Notes: a model not told the origin generated them from the letters alone. A stretch of DNA of 64,000 nucleotides from CBDCPI01 sp965220245 (GCA_965220245.1 CBDCPI010000001.1:186001-250000); one strand, 5' to 3'; shown: positions 41,029 through 49,486, numbered from the stretch's first letter. Program-made: numbers and translations.

Positions 41029-41120
41029 GGAGGGATCGCATAGTGGCCTAGTGCGGGCGCCTGCTAAGCGCTTAGCCTGTGTAAGCGGGCTCATGGGTTC
41101 GAATCCCATTCCCTCCGCCA
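41029..41120 (+). tRNA. trnS: tRNA-Ser (GCT anticodon)
   Basis: Acceptor arms GGAGGGA (41029-41035) and TCCCTCC (41110-41116) pair fully, followed by G and an encoded CCA (41118-41120). The anticodon stem GGCGC/GCGCT encloses CTGCTAA, giving anticodon GCT. The T arm is ATGGGTTCGAATCCCAT, and a long variable arm (around CTTAGCCTGTGTAAGCGGGC) is present, as in class II tRNA-Ser. It reads AGC/AGU codons. miaB, which modifies A37 in other tRNAs, follows 34 bp on. Confidence 0.93.
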
Positions 41121-41153
41121 TTCCGCCTCATTACTGCCAAAGCTCCAACAAAT

Positions 41154-42431
41154 ATGTATAGTTATCATCTTTGGACCATCGGTTGCCAGATGAACACGGC
41201 GGACTCGGAACGTTTGGGCGCCGCCTTGGACCAGATGGGCTTGCAATCCGTGGATAAGGCCACTGACGCCGACTTGATTGTCCTAAACTCCTGCGTGGTA
41301 AGACAGAACGCGGAAGACAAGGTAGTCGGCAACCTCACCTCGTTGCAGCCCCTCAAGACCAAGCAGCCGCAAAGAGTCATTGCCTTGATGGGTTGCATGG
41401 TGGGCCCCGAGATCAAGGAGTTGGAGCGGCGGTTCCCCTACGTGGACGTATTCATGCGTCCTCAGCAATACGGCCCCTTGCTCGATCTGGTTGGAGAGCG
41501 GTTGGGGCTGGACTGGGAGGGTTGCGTCGGACCACTGACGCCGACCCGTCCCGACGTTACTTGCTACGTGCCGATCATCCACGGTTGCGACCTGATGTGC
41601 ACTTTCTGCATAATTCCTTACCGGCGGGGGCGGCAGGCCAGCCGGCCGGTGAGCGAGGTGGTGCGGGAGGTCGAGGCGCTGGCTGGACGAGGGGTGAAAG
41701 AGGTAACGCTCCTTGGGCAGACGGTGGACGCCTACGGGCACGACCTGCCGGACCAGCCCAACTTGGCCGACCTCTTGGGCCAGCTTGATGGTATCTCGGG
41801 CCTAGAACGTATCCGGTTTCTTACGTCCCATCCTTCTTTCTTTGACGACCGCATTATTGAGGCGGTAGCCACGCTGCCCAAAGTGTGCGAACATGTCAAT
41901 CTACCGGTGCAAGCGGGCGACGATGACGTCTTGCGGCGGATGCGGCGCCCTTACACCCGGCAGGAATACGTCGACTTGGTCCACCGCATCAGAGATAATA
42001 TTCCGGAAGCCTCGATGAGCACCGACATCATAGTGGGCTTTCCCGGGGAAACTCAGTCACAATACCAACGCTCATTGGACTTGGTGGCTGAGTTGCGGTT
42101 CGATAAAGTACACTGCGCCGCTTACTCACCCCGCCCCGGGACCATCGCCAACCGCACGATGGCGGATGACGTAAGCGCCGCCGAGAAGGTGGAGCGGCGG
42201 GTCGGCCTAGAGAAGTTACAAGAAGGCATCCTCGCTGAAGCCAACTCAGCTTTGCTAGGGCAGGAACAAGAGATTCTGGTGGAAGGCCGCCACAAGGGCA
42301 AGTGGCAAGGCAGGACCCGCAGCAATAAATTAGTCTACCTCCAAGACGAGGCCGATTGCCTGGGCCAGTTGGTAAATGTAACCATAACTAAATCCACGCC
42401 TTGGTCCTTACAAGGGATACTGGCCGGCTAG
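41154..42431 (+). CDS. miaB: tRNA-2-methylthio-N6-dimethylallyladenosine synthase
   Basis: 425 residues. MiaB methylthiolates i6A37 of tRNAs. The UPF0004 domain has three Cys (TIGCQMNTADSER, LNSCVVRQNAEDKV, MGCMVG); the radical SAM site is HGCDLMCTFCIIPYRRGR (CxxxCxxC); a C-terminal TRAM domain includes VEGRHKGKWQGRTRSNK. The order and length fit MiaB rather than RimO or MtaB, and the TxHP[SH] block (TSHPSFF) is present. It is 33 bp after tRNA-Ser. The start at 41154 has a poor ribosome site. Confidence 0.93.
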   Translation: MYSYHLWTIGCQMNTADSERLGAALDQMGLQSVDKATDADLIVLNSCVVRQNAEDKVVGNLTSLQPLKTKQPQRVIALMGCMVGPEIKELERRFPYVDVFMRPQQYGPLLDLVGERLGLDWEGCVGPLTPTRPDVTCYVPIIHGCDLMCTFCIIPYRRGRQASRPVSEVVREVEALAGRGVKEVTLLGQTVDAYGHDLPDQPNLADLLGQLDGISGLERIRFLTSHPSFFDDRIIEAVATLPKVCEHVNLPVQAGDDDVLRRMRRPYTRQEYVDLVHRIRDNIPEASMSTDIIVGFPGETQSQYQRSLDLVAELRFDKVHCAAYSPRPGTIANRTMADDVSAAEKVERRVGLEKLQEGILAEANSALLGQEQEILVEGRHKGKWQGRTRSNKLVYLQDEADCLGQLVNVTITKSTPWSLQGILAG

Positions 42432-42462
42432 GGACGAGAAAGGTTGGTAAAGGAAACCGCGC

Positions 42463-43671
42463 ATGGCTACCAGACCTAAAGAACCAACCATACCGCTAAC
42501 CGAAATAGAGCATTCGGCTTTCTGTAAAACGGAGGACGAGCTTCCTGCCAAGCCGTTGGCCGAAGAGTTGTCGGTCAACGTTCGCTGGCAAAAAATCCCC
42601 GCCGACTACCTGCACGCCTCGGTCGAGGAGTTGGACGAGCGCATCCACCACGCCAAGCAAGCATTGGGGTCCTCAGTAACCATCCTGGGACACCACTACC
42701 AGCGTGAGGAAGTGATCAAGTACGCCGACTTCCAGGGCGACTCTTTCCTGCTCTCCAAAGAAGCCGCCTCGAGGCCGGAAGCCAGCCACATCGTTTTTTG
42801 CGGCGTCCATTTCATGGCGGAGACCGCTTGTATTCTGGCCGGGCAACATCAAAAGGTGATTCTCCCTAATCTGGCGGCCGGCTGCTCGATGGCCGACATG
42901 GCTCCCATGGATGACGTGGAAGACGCCTGGCAAGATTTGCAGGAAGTGCTCGACGGTCATGGCGGCATCACTCCCATTACTTATATGAACTCCATCGCTG
43001 GGATCAAAGCCCTGTGTGGCCGCAACCAGGGCGCGGTTTGCACCTCGTCCAACGCCGCGGCGGTCTTGGAGTGGGGGTTGGAGCAAGCCGAGCGAATCTT
43101 CTTTCTCCCCGACCAACACTTGGGCCGCAATACCGGACTCAAACTAGGCATCCCCTTGGACCAGATGGTGGTCTGGGACCCCTTTAAGCGCCTGGGAGGA
43201 AACACTCCGGAACAGCTCAGGCAAGCCAAGTTGGTGCTCTGGCGCGGACACTGCTCGGTGCATACCCGGTTCACCGCAGGTCAGATAAAAGCCGCCCGGG
43301 AACGCTACCCGGACATTACCGTTATCGCTCACCCCGAATGCCCCATGGAGACGGTCCAAGCCGCCGATTTGGTGGGCTCGACCGAGTTCATTCGAAAGGC
43401 AATTAACTATTCTCCCCCGGGCAGCAAGTGGGCAGTGGGCACCGAGATTAGCCTGGTGAACCGCTTGGCCATCAACAACCCCGATAAGACCGTCTTCTGC
43501 CTCGACCCCGTAACCTGCCCCTGCTCCACCATGTACCGGATTCACCCCGCTTACCTGTGCTGGGTGCTGGAGGGCTTGGTTGAAGGACAAGTGGTCAATC
43601 AGATCACTGTGCCCGAAGACATCCGGCATGAATCTCAGATTGCTTTGGACCGGATGCTAGCCTTGGGGTAG
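42463..43671 (+). CDS. nadA: Quinolinate synthase A
   Basis: 402 residues. NadA condenses iminoaspartate with dihydroxyacetone phosphate to quinolinate in NAD synthesis, using a [4Fe-4S] cluster. Motifs: LGHHYQREEVIKYADFQGDS, FCGVHFMAETACILA, VCTSSNAAAVLEW, AHPECPMETV and DPVTCPCSTMYRIHP supply the cluster Cys residues. An N-terminal extension of about 60 residues precedes the core, as in the longer bacterial forms. nadC, its usual next-step partner, lies 2.1 kb downstream across an accessory island. Confidence 0.95.
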   Translation: MATRPKEPTIPLTEIEHSAFCKTEDELPAKPLAEELSVNVRWQKIPADYLHASVEELDERIHHAKQALGSSVTILGHHYQREEVIKYADFQGDSFLLSKEAASRPEASHIVFCGVHFMAETACILAGQHQKVILPNLAAGCSMADMAPMDDVEDAWQDLQEVLDGHGGITPITYMNSIAGIKALCGRNQGAVCTSSNAAAVLEWGLEQAERIFFLPDQHLGRNTGLKLGIPLDQMVVWDPFKRLGGNTPEQLRQAKLVLWRGHCSVHTRFTAGQIKAARERYPDITVIAHPECPMETVQAADLVGSTEFIRKAINYSPPGSKWAVGTEISLVNRLAINNPDKTVFCLDPVTCPCSTMYRIHPAYLCWVLEGLVEGQVVNQITVPEDIRHESQIALDRMLALG

Positions 43672-43837
43672 CTGAGGGCTTGGCCAAGAGCGTTGCTACT
43701 GAACAGGCAGTAGCCCAAGCGTAAAGAATACGTCGACGAGGCCATCCGCAATTTAGGCGTCATGCGCCAGGGCCAAGGGCCGACCATCTTGGGGCGACGT
43801 AGACCAACGCCGCCGGAAAATCCTCTACCCGTCCCCT

Positions 43838-43913
43838 CTCTGCACCATGACGCAAATCGACGCGAAGAGGCATCTTGCGCCATGACGACAACAAAAAAGG
43901 GATTCCTTACCGC
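43838..43913 (+). repeat. 76-bp direct repeat, copy 1 (includes start of Uma2-like gene)
   Basis: The segment from CTCTGCACCATGACGCAAAT to the first codons of the Uma2-like gene recurs at 44809-44883 in the same orientation. There are three substitutions and one 1-nt indel in an A-run. The conserved block ends within the first 11 codons of the Uma2-like gene. Confidence 0.9.
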
Positions 43914-44436
43914 CGACGACCTGCTCCGCCTGCACAGCCAGGGAGTCAAAGGCGAGTTAATCCGAGGAGTTTTGGTTGAAACCGTGACTGCCGGAGGAGA
44001 ACACGGTGAGATTGCAATAACAGTGGCTGCCGAATTGCGAGCTTACATCAGACCGAAGCAGCTTGGTCGCGTGTTTGGGTCTGATTCCGGTGTCTGGCTG
44101 GAAAACGACCCCGACTTGGTACGGGAGCCGGACGTAGGGTTCATCTCGGCAGAAAAACTGCCTCTGGACACGCGAAATCGCGGCTATTATCGGGTCCCAC
44201 CTGATCTGGTGGTGGAAATCGTCTCTCCCACTGACACGGTGCGGGAAGTCTACGACAAAGCCCGGATGTGGCTGAGCCACGGTGTAACCCTGGTGTGGGT
44301 AGTACACCCCGACACCAGGACCGTTGATGTCCACCCTTCAGGCGCCCCAGTGTACACTCTCACCGAGGACGATGCTCTGGACGGCGGCACGGCGCTGCCG
44401 GGCTTCACCCTGCCGGTGCGGAATGTTTTCGAGTAG
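43882..44436 (+). CDS. Uma2/DUF820-type putative endonuclease
   Basis: 184 residues from the ATG at 43882. The PD-(D/E)xK-like Uma2 fold is shown by RGVLVETVTAGGEHGEIAIT, VREPDVGFISAEK, PPDLVVEIVSPTD (the D..VEI catalytic core) and KARMWLSHGVTLVWVVHPDT. Uma2 family members are common in Cyanobacteria and Chloroflexota and are predicted nucleases, often mobile. In-frame codons before 43882 would add 40 residues of low-complexity sequence and are less likely. The gene's 5' end is duplicated at 44809-44883. Confidence 0.85.
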   Translation: MTTTKKGFLTADDLLRLHSQGVKGELIRGVLVETVTAGGEHGEIAITVAAELRAYIRPKQLGRVFGSDSGVWLENDPDLVREPDVGFISAEKLPLDTRNRGYYRVPPDLVVEIVSPTDTVREVYDKARMWLSHGVTLVWVVHPDTRTVDVHPSGAPVYTLTEDDALDGGTALPGFTLPVRNVFE

Positions 44437-44562
44437 GAAGAGTATGCGAATCTCGAAAGACGGCCAAGTCATTATCCCTTAAGTGGAGAGGTTGAGGCAA
44501 ATCAAATACAACGGGGTATCCTACTCTCACCTCGGTTAGTCCCATATCCCGGACGCGGGCCG

Positions 44563-44856
44563 ATGCCGACCCAATACGAAACCTGCTTCACCATCAGCAA
44601 CTCCGGCGGTGTTGCAGGCATCCGCCTGTTGCATGAAGTGACGGAACGCATAAAGGACGAATTGCTGTCCTCTACCGAGGACGCCGCCACCGATGAAGGG
44701 GCGCCTGATGTGGAAACCGGCGCCACCGAAGCAGCGGGCTACACTCGTATCAGCGCCGAGCGAAACTATCCTCTGGCCCCGGAACACCGTGTCCGGCTGG
44801 AAGTAAGCCTCTGCACCATGACGCAAATCGACGCGAAGAGGTATCTTGCGCGATGA
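44563..44856 (+). CDS. Hypothetical protein (uncertain)
   Basis: 97 residues, start MPTQYETCFTISNSGGVAGI. It has a balanced composition and an acidic middle (SSTEDAATDEGAP), but the last ~16 residues run through the 76-bp direct repeat, so the true C-terminus is doubtful. I do not recognise a family. It may be a fragment of a longer gene cut when the repeat was copied, or a chance frame. Confidence 0.25.
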   Translation: MPTQYETCFTISNSGGVAGIRLLHEVTERIKDELLSSTEDAATDEGAPDVETGATEAAGYTRISAERNYPLAPEHRVRLEVSLCTMTQIDAKRYLAR

Positions 44857-44883
44857 CGACAACAAAAAGGGACTCCTTACCGC
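44809..44883 (+). repeat. 75-bp direct repeat, copy 2 (truncated Uma2 5' end)
   Basis: Copy of 43838-43913 with three substitutions and one fewer A. The ATG equivalent at 44852 is followed by a frame that soon stops, because the A-run indel and divergence break the reading frame. Confidence 0.9.
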
Positions 44884-44947
44884 TAATAACACTTCTTAAT
44901 ACAGGGAGTCGTCGGTAATCTCTGATCGCAAGAATGTCCTGACCACA

Positions 44948-45210
44948 GTGTCCCACAACCTGAAGTTCACTGACTATTACCGGTCGGACCAGAGGTCCCA
45001 CCCTGAAGTCAAAGATGAGTGGGTAGCCTACGTAATGGCTGGTCCGACTCATCAAGAGGTACAGGACGACGGGAGAATCAGGTATTGGAGGTATATCCCA
45101 GAGATGGGTGTTGGCTTCGGGTGATTGTTAGCGGGGATGAAGTTCACAACGCCTTCTTCGATAGGGGTAGACTAAGAGAATGGGGAACTCCGAATGAAGG
45201 AGAGTCATAG
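44948..45210 (+). pseudogene. Frameshifted toxin-like gene (DUF4258-like), copy 2
   Basis: Frame A encodes SHPEVKDEWVAYVMAG, QDDGRIRYWRYIPEM and then stops at 45122. Another frame continues GCWLRVIVSGDEVHNAFFDR and RGRLREWG to the TAG at 45208. Together they make a full homologue of the protein at 18900-19133, broken by an apparent 1-bp deletion between about 45098 and 45112. The start is unclear (GTG at 44948 or lost). It is a decayed partner of the intact DUF2283 gene at 45212. Confidence 0.7.
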
Positions 45211-45211
45211 A

Positions 45212-45736
45212 ATGGCAAACTCGCATAAGGGACTCTCAGCTTCCTATTCCATGCTTACTGACACCTTGGAAGTTAGCAACGGGTCTACGGCCCGTTACTA
45301 CTGCGTCGTCGCCGAAGGACTTGTGGCGAAGCTTAATGCCGATAAAGAGGTAGTGGGGTTTACCATGGAACGGGCGTGGGAGTTGCTGTTGCCGCACCTC
45401 CGCGAGTATGACTTTCATGGCATCGGTGAACAACGGAGCCGATGGAACAGCGATGGCGCCACGCTCGGTGGCGGCTCCAAGGGTTCTCACGGTCAGTTGG
45501 GAAAGGCCGCAGGCGGCCAGGAATTGACGGTTGCCTATTGCAAGGAAACAGACACCCTTGACCTTCAAAACCCGGTGCCAGTGAAGGATGGCGAGGATGT
45601 TTCCGCAGACTTGGTGGTGTTCTACGGCGATGCGGACGAATTGGTGCGATTCACCCTGGAACACGCGGCAGAATTCCTTCTGCCATGCCTGTCGAATGGA
45701 GACTCGCCAACTGCCGACATAACAATCGGAGGTTAA
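45212..45736 (+). CDS. Two-domain DUF2283 protein
   Basis: About 174 residues with two DUF2283 domains. The first is LSASYSMLTDTLEVSN ... GFTMERAWELLLPHL, the second LTVAYCKETDTLDLQN ... RFTLEHAAEFLLPCL, joined by a Gly/Ser-rich linker. Start at 45212 with AAGGAG upstream; the codon at 45194 in the same frame is the other option. It overlaps neither neighbour, but it sits 1 bp after the frameshifted toxin-like gene. Domain duplication in DUF2283 is unusual compared with the single-domain copy at 19130. Confidence 0.8.
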   Translation: MANSHKGLSASYSMLTDTLEVSNGSTARYYCVVAEGLVAKLNADKEVVGFTMERAWELLLPHLREYDFHGIGEQRSRWNSDGATLGGGSKGSHGQLGKAAGGQELTVAYCKETDTLDLQNPVPVKDGEDVSADLVVFYGDADELVRFTLEHAAEFLLPCLSNGDSPTADITIGG

Positions 45737-45741
45737 CCACC

Positions 45742-46611
45742 ATGCCAACCTTCCCGCCGGAAGTCTACCACCTAATCGACGCCGCCCTGGTTGAGGACCA
45801 GACCTTCAACGACCCCACCACTGGAACGCTGGTCCCTCCCGAAATCCAGGGTGTGGGCATGATTCGGGCCAAGGCCCACGGCGTTCTGGCCGGGGTGGAG
45901 GTGGGGCTGGAGGTGTTTCGCCGTGTCGAGCCCACGCTTGCGTTGACCGCTCTGCTGCCCGACGGCTCGCCGCTGGCCCCCGGCGACGACATCGCTCAAG
46001 TTTCGGGGCAAGCCGCCGGCATCCTGCGGGCCGAGCGCATCGCCCTGAACTTCATGCAGCGCATGAGCGGCATCGCCAGCGAGACCAACCGCTACGTGCA
46101 GGCTGTGAGCGGCCTTCCGGCACGGATTGTCGACACCCGCAAGACCGTGCCGGGCCACCGCTACTTGGACAAGTATTCCGTGCGCGCCGGCGGCGGCCAC
46201 AACCACCGCATGAACCTGGCCGACGGGATTCTCATCAAAGACAACCACATCCAAGCCAACCTCTTCCGCGAACTGGGGTTGAAGGAGACCATCCGGTTGG
46301 CCTTGGAGCGCGCCTCGCACACCATCAAAGTGGAAGTCGAGGTGGAGACTCTGGAGCAGGTGGAAGAGGCACTGGAGGCAGGCGCACACATCATCATGCT
46401 GGACAACATGGCGGTGGACATGATGCGCGAAGCCATGTCCATCATCGGCGACCGGGCGGTGGTGGAGGCTTCCGGCGGCATCAATCACCAGACCGTGCGA
46501 GCCGTCGCTGAGACCGGGGTGCATCTGATCTCCATCGGCGAACTCACTCATTCCGTCAAGGCCCTGGACATCAGCCTAGACCTGGAGCTCACTGGACCCG
46601 GAGTTCAATAG
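45742..46611 (+). CDS. nadC: Nicotinate-nucleotide pyrophosphorylase (carboxylating)
   Basis: About 289 residues from the ATG at 45742 (GGAGGTTAACCACC upstream); codons at 45685 would add 19 without homology. NadC turns quinolinate and PRPP into nicotinate mononucleotide. Motifs: ALNFMQRMSGIASET, VDTRKTVPGHRYLDKYSVRA, GGGHNHRMNLADGILIKDNH, and EVEVETLEQVEEALEAGAHI. Part of the NAD pathway with nadA at 42463, but separated from it by an accessory island, and no nadB is in the window. Confidence 0.95.
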   Translation: MPTFPPEVYHLIDAALVEDQTFNDPTTGTLVPPEIQGVGMIRAKAHGVLAGVEVGLEVFRRVEPTLALTALLPDGSPLAPGDDIAQVSGQAAGILRAERIALNFMQRMSGIASETNRYVQAVSGLPARIVDTRKTVPGHRYLDKYSVRAGGGHNHRMNLADGILIKDNHIQANLFRELGLKETIRLALERASHTIKVEVEVETLEQVEEALEAGAHIIMLDNMAVDMMREAMSIIGDRAVVEASGGINHQTVRAVAETGVHLISIGELTHSVKALDISLDLELTGPGVQ

Positions 46612-46690
46612 TAACCCTTAATCCAACACAACTTGCCTACCAGACCAGAGGATTGGCGGCTTAAACTAAGAATATCTAAGGGAGGAACAC

Positions 46691-47221
46691 GTGGTATCGC
46701 CTACTGTATCGGTTGCGGCCGCTTTGGAGCGCAATTGGGAGATGATCGACTCGGCCTTGGCGGGAATGGACGAGGCGGCCTTAGTCCGCCAGCCCTCAGA
46801 GCAGTGCAACCCGGCGGCTTGGATTCTTTGGCACTTGAGCCGGGTGATGGACACCGCCGTTCATACAAGGATACGCCAAGTCCCCCAGCTTTGGGTCAGT
46901 GAGGGCTGGCACGCCAAATTCGGTATGTCGGATGATGCCGAAGACCGGGGGGTGGGGTGGACCGCGGAACAGGTTGCCGAGTGGCAAGCGCCAGACCGGG
47001 AAGTCCTTCTGGGGTACTATGCCAACATCAAGGCCGCGGTTACCGAATTCCTGTCCTCGGCCACCGAAGCCGAACTGGAGCAGACGGTGGTGTGGCCGCC
47101 GGTGGCGGAGCCCCGCACCGTAGCCGCCGCTTTTGGACAGGTCACCTGGGACGCCATCGCTCATGGCGGGCAGATAGCCTACTTGCGGGGGCTGTACCTG
47201 GGAATGGGCTGGCACCGTTAG
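46691..47221 (+). CDS. DinB superfamily protein
   Basis: 176 residues, GTG start behind GGAGG. A four-helix bundle of the DinB/MDMPI type. Metal-ligand-like His occur in WILWHLSRVMDTAVH and AIAHGGQIAYLRGL, fitting the H...H...H pattern of DinB-fold thiol-dependent enzymes. The family includes YfiT and mycothiol/bacillithiol transferases. Its stop overlaps the convergent dtd by 4 bp. The function is uncertain beyond the fold. Confidence 0.82.
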   Translation: MVSPTVSVAAALERNWEMIDSALAGMDEAALVRQPSEQCNPAAWILWHLSRVMDTAVHTRIRQVPQLWVSEGWHAKFGMSDDAEDRGVGWTAEQVAEWQAPDREVLLGYYANIKAAVTEFLSSATEAELEQTVVWPPVAEPRTVAAAFGQVTWDAIAHGGQIAYLRGLYLGMGWHR

Positions 47222-47682
47222 CCCCGGCGAGGACGCTGGCGGTCGGAACTGTCCAGCAGTATCGTCACCGGGCCATCGTTGGTGAGCCGGACTTGCATAT
47301 ACTCTTGGAACCGCCCAGTGGACACCTTTACTCCTGATTGGCGGAAGCGGTCAACGGCGTACTTGTAAAGCGTCTCCGCTTGATGGGGTGGCGCCGCGCC
47401 GGAGAAGCTGGGACGCCGCCCCTTTCTGGTGTCGGCGTACAACGTGAATTGGCTTATAACTAAAAGCTCCGCCCCCACATCAAGGGCAGAGCAATTGAAC
47501 CGGTCATCTGTGTCGGCGAAAATCCTCAGGTTGAGGACCTTCTCTACCAAGTATTGGGCGTCTGCCTCCTCGTCTTTTTGACCCACCCCCAGTAAGACTA
47601 CCAGACCGGGACCGATTTGGCCGACTTCCTCGCCGCCTACGGTGACTGACGCCTCAGCCACCCGCTGCACTACTGCTCGCAA
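47218..47682 (-). CDS. dtd: D-aminoacyl-tRNA deacylase
   Basis: 154 residues. Dtd removes D-amino acids (and Gly) wrongly attached to tRNA. Motifs: MRAVVQRVAEASVTVGG at the start, VLLGVGQKDEEADAQYL, LLVISQFTLYADTRKGRRPS (the SQFTLxA block), and NDGPVTILLDS (the Gly-cis-Pro motif NxGPVT). Length is typical. Downstream convergent to DinB, overlapping by 4 bp. Confidence 0.95.
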   Translation of the reverse strand: MRAVVQRVAEASVTVGGEEVGQIGPGLVVLLGVGQKDEEADAQYLVEKVLNLRIFADTDDRFNCSALDVGAELLVISQFTLYADTRKGRRPSFSGAAPPHQAETLYKYAVDRFRQSGVKVSTGRFQEYMQVRLTNDGPVTILLDSSDRQRPRRG

Positions 47683-47736
47683 GGCCGTCGGCTCTCCGAA
47701 GACGCGTATGCGCCGTTGCAGTCCTGGATTGGCCCC

Positions 47737-48093
47737 TTAGGTGGACGACGCCTCGGTGGACGCCGGTGCGGTGGACTCCCGGCCAGAGCCGGAGGACCCA
47801 TTTGTGCTAGAGTCACTGTCCTTGCTACTGGCGGAGGTGCCGCTGGACGAGCCCTCGCTGGTGCTGGACTTGCCGTCCGGGGTGTCTTTCGAGCCATTTT
47901 CCGGTGGCCGCTTGGGACGGCCGTAGTCAGTGGTGTAGAAACCTGAACCCTTATAGATTACCGGCACGGCGTGAAACACGCGGCGGCCCACTCCAGAGCA
48001 CAAAGGACAGACACCGGAGCCAGCTTCTTTGAAGCTCTGCACCAGTTCAAACTCGGTTTCACACTCTGTACATTTGTAATCGTAACGCGGCAC
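47737..48093 (-). CDS. FmdB-type zinc ribbon protein with Ser-rich tail
   Basis: About 118 residues from a GTG at 48093 (GAGGATATT upstream). The N-terminus MPRYDYKCTECETEFELVQS is the FmdB zinc ribbon start, with a second CPLCSG. A low-complexity tail follows (KSSTSEGSSSGTSASSKD ... STEASST). The in-frame codon at 48126 is a less likely start. FmdB proteins are putative regulators of unknown mechanism. The Ser/Thr-rich tail is probably disordered. Confidence 0.85.
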   Translation of the reverse strand: MPRYDYKCTECETEFELVQSFKEAGSGVCPLCSGVGRRVFHAVPVIYKGSGFYTTDYGRPKRPPENGSKDTPDGKSSTSEGSSSGTSASSKDSDSSTNGSSGSGRESTAPASTEASST

Positions 48094-48318
48094 CAATATC
48101 CTCCTAGGAAAAGTCTCGACCGGCACTCAAAAGGCCCGGCTGCTAGTCGACAACTAATATAATGTAGCAGCGCCGCTAGTGGCTGTCAACGCGAATAATA
48201 GCGCAGGGACAAAAGGGGCCAGAGCTTTTGGTTTTGCGGGAATCGCCCGGCACGCCTATAATCGGCGTCTAACCAATCCGGGTAATTTCCACAAAAATTT
48301 AGACTGGGAGGCCCTACG

Positions 48319-49140
48319 ATGGCAACCGCGAAAGTAAACGGCGCTGAATTATATTACGAAGAGGCTGGGAGCGGGCCGCCTATCATCCTTTCCCCAGGCG
48401 GTCTCCAAGGCGTCGCCAGCAGTTACCAGCCGGTGATTTCGGCCCTATCCCAGGAGCATCGGGTGGTGGTCTACGACCGCCGCTTTGGCGGCCAGTCCCG
48501 CAGCCCCATGGTGGTGCAGAGTTGGGAGTTGGTGTGCGAAGACGTATTCGGGCTAATGGATGCCTTGGGAATTGAACAGGCCTACCTGGGCGGGGGCTCC
48601 TTTGGCGCCGCCATCTCCCTGGGTTGCGCCGCCCGCCGGCCCGAGCGGGTCCGCGCCATTTTTCCTTCCAACATCGCCGGCGGTGTGATCTGCGACGGGT
48701 ATCTTACCGGCAAGCTGTTCCGAAGCATGGAGATGGCCGTCAGCGACGGCATCGCCTCGGTGGTGGAAGCCTTCGACGCCGACGACCGCTTTGCCCCATT
48801 TAGCCCCGAGATTGCCCAAACCGACCCGCAGTATCGCAAGAACTTGGAGGAGATGGATACCGAGGACTTCGTCCAAGTGATGCGGGACACTATTTACGCC
48901 TTTTTCGACGGCCCCTTCCCGACCTTGGGGATGACCGCAAAGGCGTTGCAAGGCATCTCCACCCCAACGATGGTGATGCCGGGCAACAACGACGTTCACC
49001 CAAGGCGAGTGGCCGAGATGGTCCACCGCTTGGTGCCCAACTGCCAGTGGGCCGAGGTCCGGCCGCACGCCGAGGAGCCGGAAAAGTACTCCGAGCGGGT
49101 GGTCCAGTTCTTGGCGCAAGTGGAGGCCAACGGAGACTAG
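48319..49140 (+). CDS. Alpha/beta hydrolase
   Basis: 273 residues of the alpha/beta hydrolase fold. LSPGGLQG-type oxyanion strand near the start, the nucleophile elbow in YLGGGSFGAAISLG (G-G-S-F-G), acidic site around MVMPGNNDVHP, and the late His in VRPHAEEPEKYSE. Substrate is not readable; many are esterases or C-C hydrolases. It opens a hydrolase-rich region that continues to 64 kb. Confidence 0.87.
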   Translation: MATAKVNGAELYYEEAGSGPPIILSPGGLQGVASSYQPVISALSQEHRVVVYDRRFGGQSRSPMVVQSWELVCEDVFGLMDALGIEQAYLGGGSFGAAISLGCAARRPERVRAIFPSNIAGGVICDGYLTGKLFRSMEMAVSDGIASVVEAFDADDRFAPFSPEIAQTDPQYRKNLEEMDTEDFVQVMRDTIYAFFDGPFPTLGMTAKALQGISTPTMVMPGNNDVHPRRVAEMVHRLVPNCQWAEVRPHAEEPEKYSERVVQFLAQVEANGD

Positions 49141-49153
49141 CAGCCCGGCAGCG

Positions 49154-49486
49154 TTACACGGGCAGCGGCACGCTGACCGACACTCGGTTGCCCACCGAGC
49201 GAGTAGTGTGTCCCTGCCCGGTAAGGTCTTCCACCTGGAGAATGTCGCCCGGGTTGAACATGCGCTTGGTGCCGTCTCCGACCCCGATCTCCATTTGACC
49301 GGCAAGAAGTATGATGTACTGCTTCCGGGGGGCAGTGTGCCAATCGCTAAAGGTCCCATCGGGGAAACTTCGGAAGGTCATGTCCGCGCCGGGTTTGAGG
49401 GCGACAATCTCGGTGTCTCCATCAGGAACGTTTAGGTCCTCGAAGTGGGCTTGCCCATCGTCGGTGGTATACAGGCGCGTAATCAT
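49154..49486 (-). CDS. Cupin domain protein
   Basis: 110 residues, a single small cupin. The segment PDGTFSDWHTAPRKQYIILLAG carries the first cupin motif's His, and GDILQVEDLTGQGHTTRS the second. A metal-binding beta-barrel is predicted. The function is unassigned. Its stop is 13 bp from the stop of the alpha/beta hydrolase, convergent. Confidence 0.85.
   Translation of the reverse strand: MITRLYTTDDGQAHFEDLNVPDGDTEIVALKPGADMTFRSFPDGTFSDWHTAPRKQYIILLAGQMEIGVGDGTKRMFNPGDILQVEDLTGQGHTTRSVGNRVSVSVPLPV

Larger units (their letters stand above)
44437..44947. other. Decayed accessory stretch between Uma2-like gene and toxin-like pseudogene
   Basis: This 511-bp stretch carries one small uncertain open frame (44563-44856) and the truncated repeat of the Uma2 5' end (44809-44883). 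After the repeat the frame is quickly stopped, so the second Uma2 copy is only a fragment. Confidence 0.5.

Noticed and set aside
40861..41121. 86-codon minus-strand frame at tRNA-Ser
   Set aside because: It covers the tRNA and a family E repeat; the tRNA structure explains the sequence.
44852..44890. Second complete Uma2 gene
   Set aside because: Only the leader and first codons are repeated; the frame stops soon after, so it is a fragment.
45772..46551. 259-codon frame antisense to nadC
   Set aside because: It mirrors a full-length, motif-rich NadC and has no homology of its own.
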